From contig NZ_CP167894.1 of the NCBI RefSeq assembly GCF_041504345.1, forward strand, positions 930,001 to 994,000: a stretch of 64,000 nt of DNA, given 5' to 3'. The stretch is from Vibrio sp. BS-M-Sm-2 (GTDB taxonomy: Bacteria; Pseudomonadota; Gammaproteobacteria; Enterobacterales; Vibrionaceae). The notes under the pieces are model-generated. The model was not told the origin of the DNA, did no database searches, and saw nothing but the letters and a program-made list of their open reading frames with translations. This document shows, one piece after another, positions 49,110 to 57,844 of this stretch. Position 1 is the stretch's first letter; each line of letters opens with the position of its first letter. A program made the position numbers and the translations under genes.

Positions 49110-51137
49110 TTAGCCCAACGCATTCATCATACTGCCCAGTTGAGATTGCATCTTACTGGTTGCATCTTGCATGGCCGTGAACTTAGAGTGTGTACGGTTC
49201 TCAAGGCTATCCATACGGCGATCAAGGGCGCTCTGGTCATCAACCAAACGGTAGTTTTGCTCGACTAAGCTCTTTTCTCGAGTACGAATTGAGCCCGTGA
49301 TACCTGTGATACCTTGAATCGCATCTTCCACTTTTTTGGCGAAGCCGTTGTTACCGCCAAAGAACTCACCTAACTTATCAAAGTTATTGTTGAGTTGACG
49401 GTCAAGCATGTCGTAGTTGATTTCTAGCGAGCCTTGCCTTGTGGTCGTGATACCAAATTCAGTCAAGGACTTGAGGTTGTCTGGCGCACCTTCGATACTT
49501 GATGAAAATACCCCTTTCAATCGAGAATCGGCGTTACGAACCGTACTGTCTCCAGAAAGCGGCCCTTTTTGACCGGTCGTTGGATCAACACCGGCCAAGC
49601 TCTTAGACACCTGGTAAAACTGATTGTAAGAGTTAACGAAGGCTTCAATGTCTTGACGCACACTATTGCGGTCGTACTCTACACCAATTTCTGCCGGTGG
49701 CTTATCTTTTGGCGTTTTTCCCTTCACCGTAATATCAATACCTTCAACGGCATCTTCAATCACATTGTTATTACTAGAGAGTTGAGCAACACCATCTAGG
49801 ACGACCATAGAATCTTGGCCAGCCTGAACTTCAGTCATACCGCTATAGGTATCAAAAGATTGTTGTGCCTGCGCGAGGTCAGCTTGCGCTTTATCGACCT
49901 TTTCTAAAAGCTCTCGCTCTTCAGGTTCTAATTTCGCACGCTCAATCTTTTTGGCTTGTTCAGCGGTCAATTCGCCTTTTTGAACTTTCTCAGCCAGATC
50001 GGCTTTTTCTTGTGAGATTTTCTCTTCGATACGCGCTTGCTCAGCCTCAAGCTTCTGTTGGGCTTCTTTAGGTGTCACGTATGAATCAGTCAGAGTACCT
50101 GAGGCAGAATTTGACCACCCTGGCACATCGGGTGCCTTCTCTATCGCTTTTTCATCAAGCTCAAGCTCGGGTGTGTAGTAAGAGTCTAAAAGAGTACCTG
50201 AGGCTGTTTCTGTCCAACCAGGGATATTGTCTTCAGGCATCACCGACTTTGCCGCCTGAGCTGCGTCTAGGGCAGCTTGGCCGTCGGCTGCGGCTTGCTC
50301 ACCATAGCTAAGACTTTGAGAGTCTTCGTCAACATCTGAAATAGAATTGGTTTGGGCTTCTGGAATGATATTGCCATCTTCGTCGAGTGTTCCACTCACA
50401 TTTGGGTCATCGTTAGCGATCGCTTCATCGATGAGTTCGACGGCTTTTCCAGCAGGGGTTAGAGCTAAAATATCTTGAGCAGCAACGCGTGCTTTCTCTA
50501 ACGCTTTAACACGCTCTTCAAGAGTTTTGTATTCGAGTTTTTTTAGGGGATTAGCAGCATCTGACTCAACGTTGATGCTGATCTGCTGATCGAAACCAGA
50601 CTGGTTCGAAGCAACAATAAGTCTTGGACCTTCGACATCGTTGATAATAGATGCACGAACGCCTGGGTTGCTATCAGCACCGTTTATACTGCGAACAACA
50701 TCGATAAGTTTCGATCTGTCGCCAACTTGTACATCAAAGCTGTTATCACCAAGCGAAACCTGCAGCTTACCTGGGCCAAATTTCATGTCCTCTGACAATA
50801 CATCAGAAGCCACTTTATGGCTTTGGGCAAGCTGCAACACATCGATGGCATATTTGCCAGCGATCGCTTCGGTAGTCGCGGTTGCAGAAACAAGACCTTC
50901 ATCGGTACTTTCGACTGTTCGCACAGCAAAAGCTTTTTCCTGACGAAAGTTTGTCATCAGGTTTTTCATCGAATCAAGGGATTCTCTGAGTCTTCCATAG
51001 GCACTAATGCTGGTATCGATTCGCGTTCGTTCATTGTCGATTCGTTGCTGTTTGGGTACACGCTCCGAATCAACAATTTTGCTGACCATGGAATTAATAT
51101 CCATGCCAGACGAAATCCCCATTGGGCCAAAACTCAT
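49110..51137 (-). CDS. fliD: FliD (HAP2), flagellar filament cap protein
   Basis: A 675-aa cap protein with conserved N-terminal (GISSGMDINSMVSKIVDSER) and C-terminal (LDRRMDSLENRTHSKFTAMQD) coiled-coil parts. The middle (about 205-445) has an unusual Glu/Lys/Ala-rich coiled-coil insert and a duplicated motif PGW-ASGTL-DSY-TP at about 305-323 and 337-355. The insert makes it longer than many FliD proteins. It is the second gene of the flaG-fliD-flaI-fliS run. Confidence 0.93.
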   Translation of the reverse strand: MSFGPMGISSGMDINSMVSKIVDSERVPKQQRIDNERTRIDTSISAYGRLRESLDSMKNLMTNFRQEKAFAVRTVESTDEGLVSATATTEAIAGKYAIDVLQLAQSHKVASDVLSEDMKFGPGKLQVSLGDNSFDVQVGDRSKLIDVVRSINGADSNPGVRASIINDVEGPRLIVASNQSGFDQQISINVESDAANPLKKLEYKTLEERVKALEKARVAAQDILALTPAGKAVELIDEAIANDDPNVSGTLDEDGNIIPEAQTNSISDVDEDSQSLSYGEQAAADGQAALDAAQAAKSVMPEDNIPGWTETASGTLLDSYYTPELELDEKAIEKAPDVPGWSNSASGTLTDSYVTPKEAQQKLEAEQARIEEKISQEKADLAEKVQKGELTAEQAKKIERAKLEPEERELLEKVDKAQADLAQAQQSFDTYSGMTEVQAGQDSMVVLDGVAQLSSNNNVIEDAVEGIDITVKGKTPKDKPPAEIGVEYDRNSVRQDIEAFVNSYNQFYQVSKSLAGVDPTTGQKGPLSGDSTVRNADSRLKGVFSSSIEGAPDNLKSLTEFGITTTRQGSLEINYDMLDRQLNNNFDKLGEFFGGNNGFAKKVEDAIQGITGITGSIRTREKSLVEQNYRLVDDQSALDRRMDSLENRTHSKFTAMQDATSKMQSQLGSMMNALG

Positions 51138-51159
51138 TAAATCACCTCAATAATACGAC

Positions 51160-51585
51160 TTAAACCTTCACCTCAAATATTCGACTATTCGAGTTTTGGG
51201 CTGCTAGGCGTCTTAGAATTTCAAGCATTTCTTCGTCAGGGATCTGGCGAATAATATCACCGGTTGTGGTCTCATAGATGGTCACTACATCCCTCCCCGA
51301 TTCTTCATCGACCTTAAAAGCCACACCTTTATTGAGAGAAGAGATAAACTCATTTACCTTCTCCACCATTTTGACTCGCTCTTCATCATTTAACTCTTGT
51401 CTATGTTGAGCTAATTGAATCGCTGCTTCGGTAGCTTCCTCTTTCGATTTCTCTACCTTGCCATAAGATGTTGCTTCTTTTAGTCGCGAAATACTCGACG
51501 CACTACTACCTTCATCGCTTGCAATTTTAATGCCATTAGGTGAGCCATAAGGCTGGATGTTCGATGCGTTGGATGATATTTCCAT
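51160..51585 (-). CDS. flaG: FlaG-family flagellar protein
   Basis: A 141-aa protein with the FlaG core FKVDEESGRDVVTIYETTTG and IIRQIPDEEMLEILRRL. I start at MEISSNASNI (51585), with GGAGAG just upstream; a longer frame to 51615 is unlikely. It lies between the flagellin cluster and fliD. FlaG affects filament length in some species; its exact role is not settled. Confidence 0.9.
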   Translation of the reverse strand: MEISSNASNIQPYGSPNGIKIASDEGSSASSISRLKEATSYGKVEKSKEEATEAAIQLAQHRQELNDEERVKMVEKVNEFISSLNKGVAFKVDEESGRDVVTIYETTTGDIIRQIPDEEMLEILRRLAAQNSNSRIFEVKV

Positions 51586-51621
51586 AACACTCTCCCTCCC
51601 TCCTTTATGAGCCAAACAGTA

Positions 51622-51644
51622 AAACTCTACCCAAAGTAGAGTTT
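51622..51644 (-). terminator. Hairpin after the last flagellin gene
   Basis: AAACTCTAC (51622-51630) pairs with GTAGAGTTT (51636-51644), with the minus strand continuing TTTTACTGTTT. A second short dyad ACTTACC-GA-GGTAAGT (51651-51666) directly follows the flagellin stop. Together they likely end or stabilise the flagellin mRNA; some readthrough into flaG is possible. Confidence 0.6.
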
Positions 51645-51666
51645 ACCGCTACTTACCGAGGTAAGT

Positions 51667-52797
51667 TTAGCCCAATAAGCTTAGAGCTGCTGATGGTGAC
51701 TGTTTTGCTTGAGCTAGGATAGAAGTACTCGCCTGTTGTAGGATTTGAGACTTAGTCATAGCCGTTGTTTCTTTCGCGTAATCGGTATCTTTGATACGGC
51801 TCTTAGACGCATTAACGTTTTCGTTGATGTTATCTAAGTTGCTGATTGCATGGTCAAAACGGTTTTGGAAAGCACCAAGAGATGCACGGTTACTATCAAC
51901 AGATTTTAGTGCGCCATCAATGATAGATACCGCTTCGTTTGCACCAGCAACCGAGGTCACGTCGATGTCGTTAACAGTAACATCTTTGCCTGCACCGATA
52001 CCAAGTTCACCCGCAAGGCTGCCGCCGAACTCAACATCACCATCAACTTTTTGGCTAGAAGCGAAAAGTTGCAGTTTGCCGCCTTCACCAACAGACGCTT
52101 TAACGTCTTGGCTTTGACCGTTGATGTAAGTTGCTAGCTCTTCCATATCGTTGCCTTCTTTCGCAGAAATAGACAACTCTTGTGCTTCGCCAAACTTATC
52201 GTTGTATTTGATCGTTAAGTCAGCGCCAGCACCTACGCGCCAAGAAGCATCTTTGCCTTCTTCTACGCCGTAGCTCTTACCACCCATGTCTTGAGTGTCG
52301 GTACGCATGTTATTCATAGTCAGCATTACTGCTTCACCAGAATCTGCACCGATTTGGAAAGATTGGCTACCGTAAGTACCGTTAAGAAGCTTGTTACCAC
52401 CAAAAGAGGTCGTTTCAGCAATACGGTTAAGTTCTGTGTTTAGAGCAGAGACTTCTTCTTGGATCGCAACACGTTCAGATTTGCTGTTTGAACCATTTGA
52501 AGATTGAAGAGAAAGGTCACGCATACGTTGCAGAATGTTGGTTGACTCATTCATCGCACCTTCAGCAGTCTGTGCAATAGAGATACCGTCATTCGCGTTT
52601 TTCACAGCCATATCTAGGCCACGGCTTTGCGACGTTAAGCGGTTAGAGATTTGTAGGCCTGCAGCATCATCTTTTGCGCTATTAATTTTATAGCCAGAAG
52701 ACAAACGCTCCATCGATTTTTGAGTACCTTCAGCCGCGCTATTCAGGTAGCGCTGAGCCGTCATTGCAGACACATTAGTGCTTACATTAATCGCCAT
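51667..52797 (-). CDS. Flagellin (third of three)
   Basis: A 376-aa flagellin with conserved D0/D1 N-terminus ([19 protein letters not shown]) and C-terminus ([21 protein letters not shown] to SLLG) and a short variable centre. It carries a YAKETTAM where the neighbours have FAKETTQM. Its own sigma-28 promoter lies upstream and a hairpin in the leader. It is closely related to the second copy. I cannot assign the exact Vibrio letter (FlaB/C/D/E). Confidence 0.94.
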   Translation of the reverse strand: MAINVSTNVSAMTAQRYLNSAAEGTQKSMERLSSGYKINSAKDDAAGLQISNRLTSQSRGLDMAVKNANDGISIAQTAEGAMNESTNILQRMRDLSLQSSNGSNSKSERVAIQEEVSALNTELNRIAETTSFGGNKLLNGTYGSQSFQIGADSGEAVMLTMNNMRTDTQDMGGKSYGVEEGKDASWRVGAGADLTIKYNDKFGEAQELSISAKEGNDMEELATYINGQSQDVKASVGEGGKLQLFASSQKVDGDVEFGGSLAGELGIGAGKDVTVNDIDVTSVAGANEAVSIIDGALKSVDSNRASLGAFQNRFDHAISNLDNINENVNASKSRIKDTDYAKETTAMTKSQILQQASTSILAQAKQSPSAALSLLG

Positions 52798-52870
52798 AGT
52801 TGATCTCCTTTAGGCATTTTTTAATGCACTTATGTGACTCTCACCTCACACAAATACATGTCAATTTGTT

Positions 52871-52908
52871 TATGTACCAGTGTCTCTCTCACCTTACATT
52901 GGTACATA
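52871..52908 (-). other. Stem-loop in the leader of the third flagellin mRNA
   Basis: TATGTACCA (52871-52879) and TGGTACATA (52900-52908) form a perfect 9-bp stem with a 20-base loop, just downstream of the predicted sigma-28 start (near 52920). It may stabilise the mRNA or regulate translation. Confidence 0.55.
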
Positions 52909-52926
52909 TCATTTCTCTCAATCCCT

Positions 52927-52953
52927 TTAACGGCCCCTTAATTAGAAGCTTTA
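52927..52953 (-). promoter_or_regulatory. Sigma-28 promoter of the third flagellin
   Basis: TAAA-N15-GCCGTTAA on the minus strand is close to the sigma-28 consensus and lies 130 bases before the start codon. The spacer opening GCTTCT is shared with the promoter of the second flagellin. The rest of the gap up to 53170 holds no gene I recognise. Confidence 0.85.
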
Positions 52954-53170
52954 ATAAAAAATGCGATTTTTTTCGTATTCTTTTCAACAACAAGGAAAAA
53001 TGTGATCGGCCTTCAATTAATAGGTCAGCATTCGCTAAAGTTTCGTATCCTCGCTCATTTATAAGTGTCGCCTTGCACATAAAAACCAAAGCAGATCCCT
53101 GATATCTAGTTTTTGCTTCTGTTTTCCAACATTGCACTTTTCCAAATACACCTTCGCCAAATCGCAGGCA

Positions 53171-53195
53171 ATAAAAAACCCAGCCGAAGCTGGGT
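53171..53195 (-). terminator. Terminator of the second flagellin
   Basis: ACCCAGC (53178-53184) pairs with GCTGGGT (53189-53195) around a CGAA/TTCG loop, followed on the minus strand by TTTTTTAT. It begins about 100 bases after the stop codon. Confidence 0.92.
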
Positions 53196-53294
53196 CTGTT
53201 TAGCGCTCATCTCTCACCACGAGCTAATTTGTGGAAGCCTAACGTTAACGCTTATGATCAACCATGCTTATAGTCAACGTGGCCTTTCAATCGA

Positions 53295-54428
53295 TTAACC
53301 TAGTAGGCTAAGTGCCGAGTTCGGAGCTTGCTTCGCTTGAGCAAGAATCGAGCTTGAAGCTTGAGAAAGGATCTGAGACTTAGTCATCTGAGTCGTTTCT
53401 TTCGCGAAATCGGTATCTTTAATACGGCTCTTAGATGCGTTAACGTTCTCGTTAATGTTGTCTAAGTTGCTGATAGCGTGGTCGAAACGGTTTTGGAAAG
53501 CACCTAGCTCAGCACGGTGGCTGTCTACATACTTAAGTGCCGCATCGATAACGGCTACAGACTCTTGTGCGCCACCAACTGATGTTACGTCGATAGTATC
53601 AACCGTTACGTCTTTGCCAGGTTGCATGCCTAGTTCACCAGCAAGGCTGCCAGAGAATGCCACTTCGCCTTCAACTTTGTTGTTACCAGTAAACATTTGT
53701 AGCTTACCATCTTCAGTTACAGACGCTTTCACAGAGTCTTGTTGACCGTTGATGTACGTTGCTAGCTCTTCGATATCGTCACCCGCTTTTGCGTTGATGT
53801 CGATTTCTTGTGCTTGACCGAAGTTATCAGTGAACGACAGTTTTAGGTCGTTAGAGCCAGCTTGAACGTTCCAATCTTTGTCTTTCGCGTTCTCAGTTTG
53901 GTAGCTCTTACCACCCATCTGAGCATTATCAGAGCGCATGTCTTTCAGTTGAAGCATTACCGCTTCACCGTTATCCGCACCGATTTGGAATGATTTAGTG
54001 CCGTGAGTACCGTTAAGCAGCTTGTTACCACCAAAAGACGTGGTTTCCGCGATACGGTTTAGTTCGTCGTTCAGTGCTGTTACTTCTTCTTGAATCGCTA
54101 CACGCTCAGATTTTGAGTTTGAGCCGTTTGAAGATTGTAGAGACAAATCACGCATACGTTGCAGGATGTTAGTCGTCTCGTTCATTGCACCTTCAGCAGT
54201 TTGTGCAATCGAGATACCGTCGTTCGCGTTACGTACTGCAACATCAAGGCCGCGGCTCTGAACGTTCAAACGGTTAGAGATTTGTAGGCCCGCAGCGTCA
54301 TCTTTTGCGCTGTTGATTTTTGAGCCTGAAGCTAGACGCTCCATTGATGTTTGTTGTGCGCTGTTTGCGTTGTTTAGGTAACGTTGCGCTGTCATCGCTG
54401 AAACGTTTGTATTTACATTCACTGCCAT
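53295..54428 (-). CDS. Flagellin (second of three)
   Basis: A 377-aa flagellin; start at [12 protein letters not shown] (54428) with GGAGAAA upstream, because the longer frame to 54485 lies in the leader. Conserved D0/D1 ends and a central part resembling the third copy ([27 protein letters not shown] in residues about 253-280). It has its own sigma-28 promoter and terminator. Confidence 0.94.
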   Translation of the reverse strand: MAVNVNTNVSAMTAQRYLNNANSAQQTSMERLASGSKINSAKDDAAGLQISNRLNVQSRGLDVAVRNANDGISIAQTAEGAMNETTNILQRMRDLSLQSSNGSNSKSERVAIQEEVTALNDELNRIAETTSFGGNKLLNGTHGTKSFQIGADNGEAVMLQLKDMRSDNAQMGGKSYQTENAKDKDWNVQAGSNDLKLSFTDNFGQAQEIDINAKAGDDIEELATYINGQQDSVKASVTEDGKLQMFTGNNKVEGEVAFSGSLAGELGMQPGKDVTVDTIDVTSVGGAQESVAVIDAALKYVDSHRAELGAFQNRFDHAISNLDNINENVNASKSRIKDTDFAKETTQMTKSQILSQASSSILAQAKQAPNSALSLLG

Positions 54429-54460
54429 GGTGATTTCTCCAATTGATTTTCCGGTATAGC

Positions 54461-54483
54461 GGTTTCCGACGTCTCGGAAAACC
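54461..54483 (-). other. Stem-loop in the leader of the second flagellin mRNA
   Basis: GGTTTCCGA (54461-54469) pairs with TCGGAAAACC (54474-54483, one bulged A). It lies between the predicted sigma-28 start (near 54503) and the ribosome-binding site. Confidence 0.55.
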
Positions 54484-54509
54484 AAGTAGTTCTCTCAAAG
54501 TTACTTTTA

Positions 54510-54536
54510 ATAACGGCGCGAAAATCAGAAGCTTTA
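54510..54536 (-). promoter_or_regulatory. Sigma-28 promoter of the second flagellin
   Basis: TAAA-N15-GCCGTTAT on the minus strand matches the sigma-28 consensus, with exact 15-base spacing. The spacer begins GCTTCT as in the third flagellin promoter. Confidence 0.88.
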
Positions 54537-54860
54537 GAAAAACTTTCAAAAAACCACAAAAAATTTATTAATTTAATATTTTTCAAACACTTAAGGTTTA
54601 TGATTTTCTATAACAACAGCAGGCTTCAATTAGTATAAGATCTCGAACTGTTCAAAAAACAGACTGATCGCCGTAGAAATTGGTCAACGTATAGAAATGA
54701 TCGATCATCAAAGATCCTCTATGCGGACAGATTTAGTACATTGAGGTGGGCTATTTCCCGCGGTAGCAGGTGAAGTTAATTCAAGGTTGAGAGCTGAAGT
54801 TGAGAAGCGGCTAGGCAAAACTAAGTAGATAACGAAGAAACAGAAAGGTAAACGTCAGAA
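54537..54860. other. Intergenic stretch with no recognised gene
   Basis: About 320 AT-rich bases between the promoter of the second flagellin and the terminator of the first. I see a 12-bp palindrome ATGATCGATCAT near 54699-54710 and nothing else of note. Confidence 0.5.
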
Positions 54861-54897
54861 AGGAAAAAGCCCCTTTTCCTTTGAGAGAACCGGGGCT
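54861..54897 (-). terminator. Terminator of the first flagellin
   Basis: AGCCCC (54868-54873) pairs with GGGGCT (54892-54897) with a partly paired interior, followed on the minus strand by TTTTTCC. It lies about 190 bases after the stop codon. Confidence 0.7.
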
Positions 54898-55089
54898 AGT
54901 TGGCGCGTCAGAGCCTGTGTGGAGATCATCGAGAAATGAACACATTTCCGACTTGCCGTTGCATTCTTACTGTAAAAATGGATAGCAGGTGAGAGATGAG
55001 AGAGCTAAACACTCAATAGTAAGTATGCTTGCCAGTTTCCCTTGCTGCATGGCTCACGTCTGAACACGAGCAGCAAGTTCAACCAATAA

Positions 55090-56226
55090 CTATTGCAATA
55101 ATGACATCGCAGAGTTAGGCAACTGTTTTGCTTGAGCAAGTATTGAAGTACCTGCTTGTTGCAGAATTTGTGATTTGGTCATTTGCGTCGTCTCTTTCGC
55201 AAAGTCCGTATCTTTGATTCGGCTGTTTGAAGCGTCTACGTTCTCTTGTACGTTTGCCAAGTTATTAATACTGTGGCTTAGACGGTTCTGTTTTGCACCC
55301 AAATCAGCACGTTGTGAATCCACGTACTTCATTGCAGAATCAATCACGCTAATTGCGTTCTGTGAACCCGCAACGCTGGTTAAGCTAACGTCTTGAACAG
55401 AGGTAGCACGGCCTTCACTCTTAATACCTAGCTCAGACGCTAGGCCACCAGAGATAGACATTGCACCGTCAAGGTCTGGTTCAGCAACGAATAGCTGGAT
55501 GCGACCATCATCAGTAACCGATGCGTTCACAAGATCAGATTGACCATTGATGTAAGTAGCAAGCTCTTCGATATCGTCACCCGCTTTGGTATTGATATCT
55601 AAAACGATATCTTCACCCGCTTTGGTTTTGAATTCGAACTTAAGATCACGAGCTTGTGCAGGCACTTCCCAGCTCTTATCTTTGCCGTTTTCAGAATCAA
55701 ACGTTGTACCACCCATGCGGAAATCATCGGCACGAATGCTCGTCAGAGCCATGATCATCGCTTCACCAGAGTTAGAACCGATCTGGAACGATGCTTCACC
55801 AAATGAACCATTCAATAGACGACGGCCACCAAAAGACGTTGTCTCTGCGATACGGTTAAGCTCATCTTGAAGTGCCATAGACTCTTCATTCAGTGCCGTA
55901 CGCTCTGCTGGAGAGTTAGTACCGTTTGATGATTGAATCGCTAGATCACGCATACGTTGTAATACGTTGGTTGATTCGTTCATCGCGCCTTCAGCGGTTT
56001 GAGCAATTGAGATACCGTCATTGGCATTACGCATTGCTACATCAAGACCACGAGATTGAGCTGTTAAGCGGTTCGAAATTTGCAAACCTGCAGCATCATC
56101 TTTTGCGCTGTTGATCTTGTGACCCGATGACAAACGCTCCATTGAAGTCGCTAAGTCATTCGACGCTTTATTCAGGTAACGCTGTGCTGTCATAGCAGAT
56201 ACGTTAGTACTTACATTAATAGCCAT
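55090..56226 (-). CDS. flaA: FlaA-type flagellin (first of three)
   Basis: A 378-aa flagellin; start at [12 protein letters not shown] (56226) with AAGGAGAG upstream. It ends [11 protein letters not shown] and has [16 protein letters not shown], features that resemble V. cholerae FlaA more than the SLLG-ending paralogues. It lies directly after flgL, as flaA does in V. cholerae, and lacks a sigma-28 promoter but has a sigma-54-like one. In V. cholerae FlaA is the essential, sigma-54-dependent flagellin. Confidence 0.85.
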   Translation of the reverse strand: MAINVSTNVSAMTAQRYLNKASNDLATSMERLSSGHKINSAKDDAAGLQISNRLTAQSRGLDVAMRNANDGISIAQTAEGAMNESTNVLQRMRDLAIQSSNGTNSPAERTALNEESMALQDELNRIAETTSFGGRRLLNGSFGEASFQIGSNSGEAMIMALTSIRADDFRMGGTTFDSENGKDKSWEVPAQARDLKFEFKTKAGEDIVLDINTKAGDDIEELATYINGQSDLVNASVTDDGRIQLFVAEPDLDGAMSISGGLASELGIKSEGRATSVQDVSLTSVAGSQNAISVIDSAMKYVDSQRADLGAKQNRLSHSINNLANVQENVDASNSRIKDTDFAKETTQMTKSQILQQAGTSILAQAKQLPNSAMSLLQ

Positions 56227-56365
56227 TTTGCTCTCCTTATGAGTTCGCAAGCTTTCTGCGAAGCGGCCAGCTTTACTCTCATATGGATAAGCACTGACCG
56301 TGTATTACTCGATAAACCCTATACAAGGTTTAAGATCTGTATTAATCATTTATAACCAACACAGA

Positions 56366-56381
56366 TACAAGTTGTATGCCA
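56366..56381 (-). promoter_or_regulatory. Sigma-54-like promoter of the first flagellin
   Basis: TGGCAT-N5-TTGTA on the minus strand keeps the -24 TGGCA and -12 spacing, but the near-invariant -12 GC is GT. It lies about 140 bases before the start codon. Confidence 0.5.
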
Positions 56382-56643
56382 AGTTTAATCTCATATAAAT
56401 AATTTTTTAATTATCTAAAAATCAAAAACTTACAAACAACTCTGCGCAATTATGATTTTCTACGATTAGAAGGTAAAAACATTCACCTTCCTTATTGCCG
56501 TTTTTTGCCGCTATTCTAGAAACATCATGCTTCGTACAAAAAAGCGGCAAACTATGGCGTCATTCGCACGTATGGCATAGCACATACGGCAAGGAATCAA
56601 CGCCATGGTGATCGACAAGTCACCATTAAATGCCGATTGATCA
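56382..56643. other. flgL downstream region with several dyads
   Basis: Between flgL and the flaA promoter are three inverted repeats: TTTGCCGC/GCGGCAAA (56504-56511, 56544-56551), CGTATG/CATACG (56569-56574, 56583-56588) and GGTGA/TCACC (56607-56611, 56620-56624). None has a clear U tract, so the end of the flgL transcript is not defined; no gene seen. Confidence 0.45.
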
Positions 56644-57834
56644 TTAAATATAGTTAAACAAGGTCAGGTCTTTGGTTTTGCCAAACGCTTGTTGAGAAGC
56701 TTGTAGTGCTCGAGAGTTTTCATTGAACTCAATGATCGCTTTCGAGTAATCCAAGTCTTCAAAGTTGCTTTTTGCTTTCGCTAAAGACAACTTAAAATCT
56801 TCATGTTGCTGCTCTTGAATATCCAGCGTACTTAAACGTGCACCAACATCGGTTCTTGCCTTGGTTAAATGAATAAACGCGGCATGAAACTCTTCGGTTA
56901 CTTGGTGCAATTTCGCCGTAGCTGATGCATCCGATACTGGGTTTTCAGCCTGTTCAGCGGCTTCTTTAAACGTATCAAAGATAGAGAATGTCTTTCTCGG
57001 CTCTAAGGTGATCGAATCACCTTTCGTGATCTGGCCTTTAAGTTGGATATTCAGCCCTTCGTAGACAATACCTGTCGAAGGATCAAAATCTTCCGCGGCG
57101 ACGACGGTCCCATCTTTTTCAAGTTGGTAGGCATAGTTTCCGGTCTGCATATCAACGAACGTCACCTTGTACGTTGATGAATCTTTAGTTGTGTTCGTTG
57201 CGCGCTCTAACAATAGCTCTGAAGCGGGCTCAAGGTCATACTGAGGCTCAAAATCACCAAATGGGTTGTCTATTTCCATAAACATCTTGCTGCCTGGATC
57301 ATTCATTGCCATTTCAAAGCTACTTGCCACACGCATCTTGCGTTGGTAGTCATCACCTTGATAAGTCACGTTTCCTTGATTGTCTCGAAAGAAAGGCTGA
57401 TTCTTTGGTTTAGTACCCGCAAATGTGTAGTTACCCGACTCATCTTGAGAGTTGGCTAAATGAAGGAAGTTATTCGCCAGTTCTTGAATTTCACGCTTCT
57501 TGGCTAAACGGTCTTCTGGAGAAAGCGCACCGTTGATCATTTCCATCACGGTTCGTTTTGCTTCATCAGCAAAGCCTTCAGTGTTAGAAACTAATACTTC
57601 ATGATGTTCAAGACGATTTCTTACTAGAGTAATCGCATCTACATACTGTTTAAGTTGTTCTGACTGCTGACCTATGTTCTGCAAATAGTGCGTCGCTAAT
57701 GGATCATCACTTGGCGACTGTAACTTCTTACCTGAAGCAAGTTGCGCTTGGTTGTGATGCACCTTGTTCTCTTGGCGGCGCAAGTCATTTTGTACTGACT
57801 GATAATTATGGAAGCTAGAGATACGATTCAACAT
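56644..57834 (-). CDS. flgL: FlgL (HAP3), hook-filament junction protein
   Basis: A 396-aa flagellin-like protein with N-terminal MLNRISSFHNYQSVQNDLRR and conserved C-terminal LDYSKAIIEFNENSRALQAS. It joins hook and filament after FlgK. It lies 10 bases after flgK. Confidence 0.94.
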   Translation of the reverse strand: MLNRISSFHNYQSVQNDLRRQENKVHHNQAQLASGKKLQSPSDDPLATHYLQNIGQQSEQLKQYVDAITLVRNRLEHHEVLVSNTEGFADEAKRTVMEMINGALSPEDRLAKKREIQELANNFLHLANSQDESGNYTFAGTKPKNQPFFRDNQGNVTYQGDDYQRKMRVASSFEMAMNDPGSKMFMEIDNPFGDFEPQYDLEPASELLLERATNTTKDSSTYKVTFVDMQTGNYAYQLEKDGTVVAAEDFDPSTGIVYEGLNIQLKGQITKGDSITLEPRKTFSIFDTFKEAAEQAENPVSDASATAKLHQVTEEFHAAFIHLTKARTDVGARLSTLDIQEQQHEDFKLSLAKAKSNFEDLDYSKAIIEFNENSRALQASQQAFGKTKDLTLFNYI

Positions 57835-57844
57835 TTATACCTTC

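Noticed and set aside
56227..56365. Sigma-28 promoter for the first flagellin
   Set aside because: No TAAA-N15-GCCG motif is present; TAAAGCTGGCCGC has far too short a spacer.
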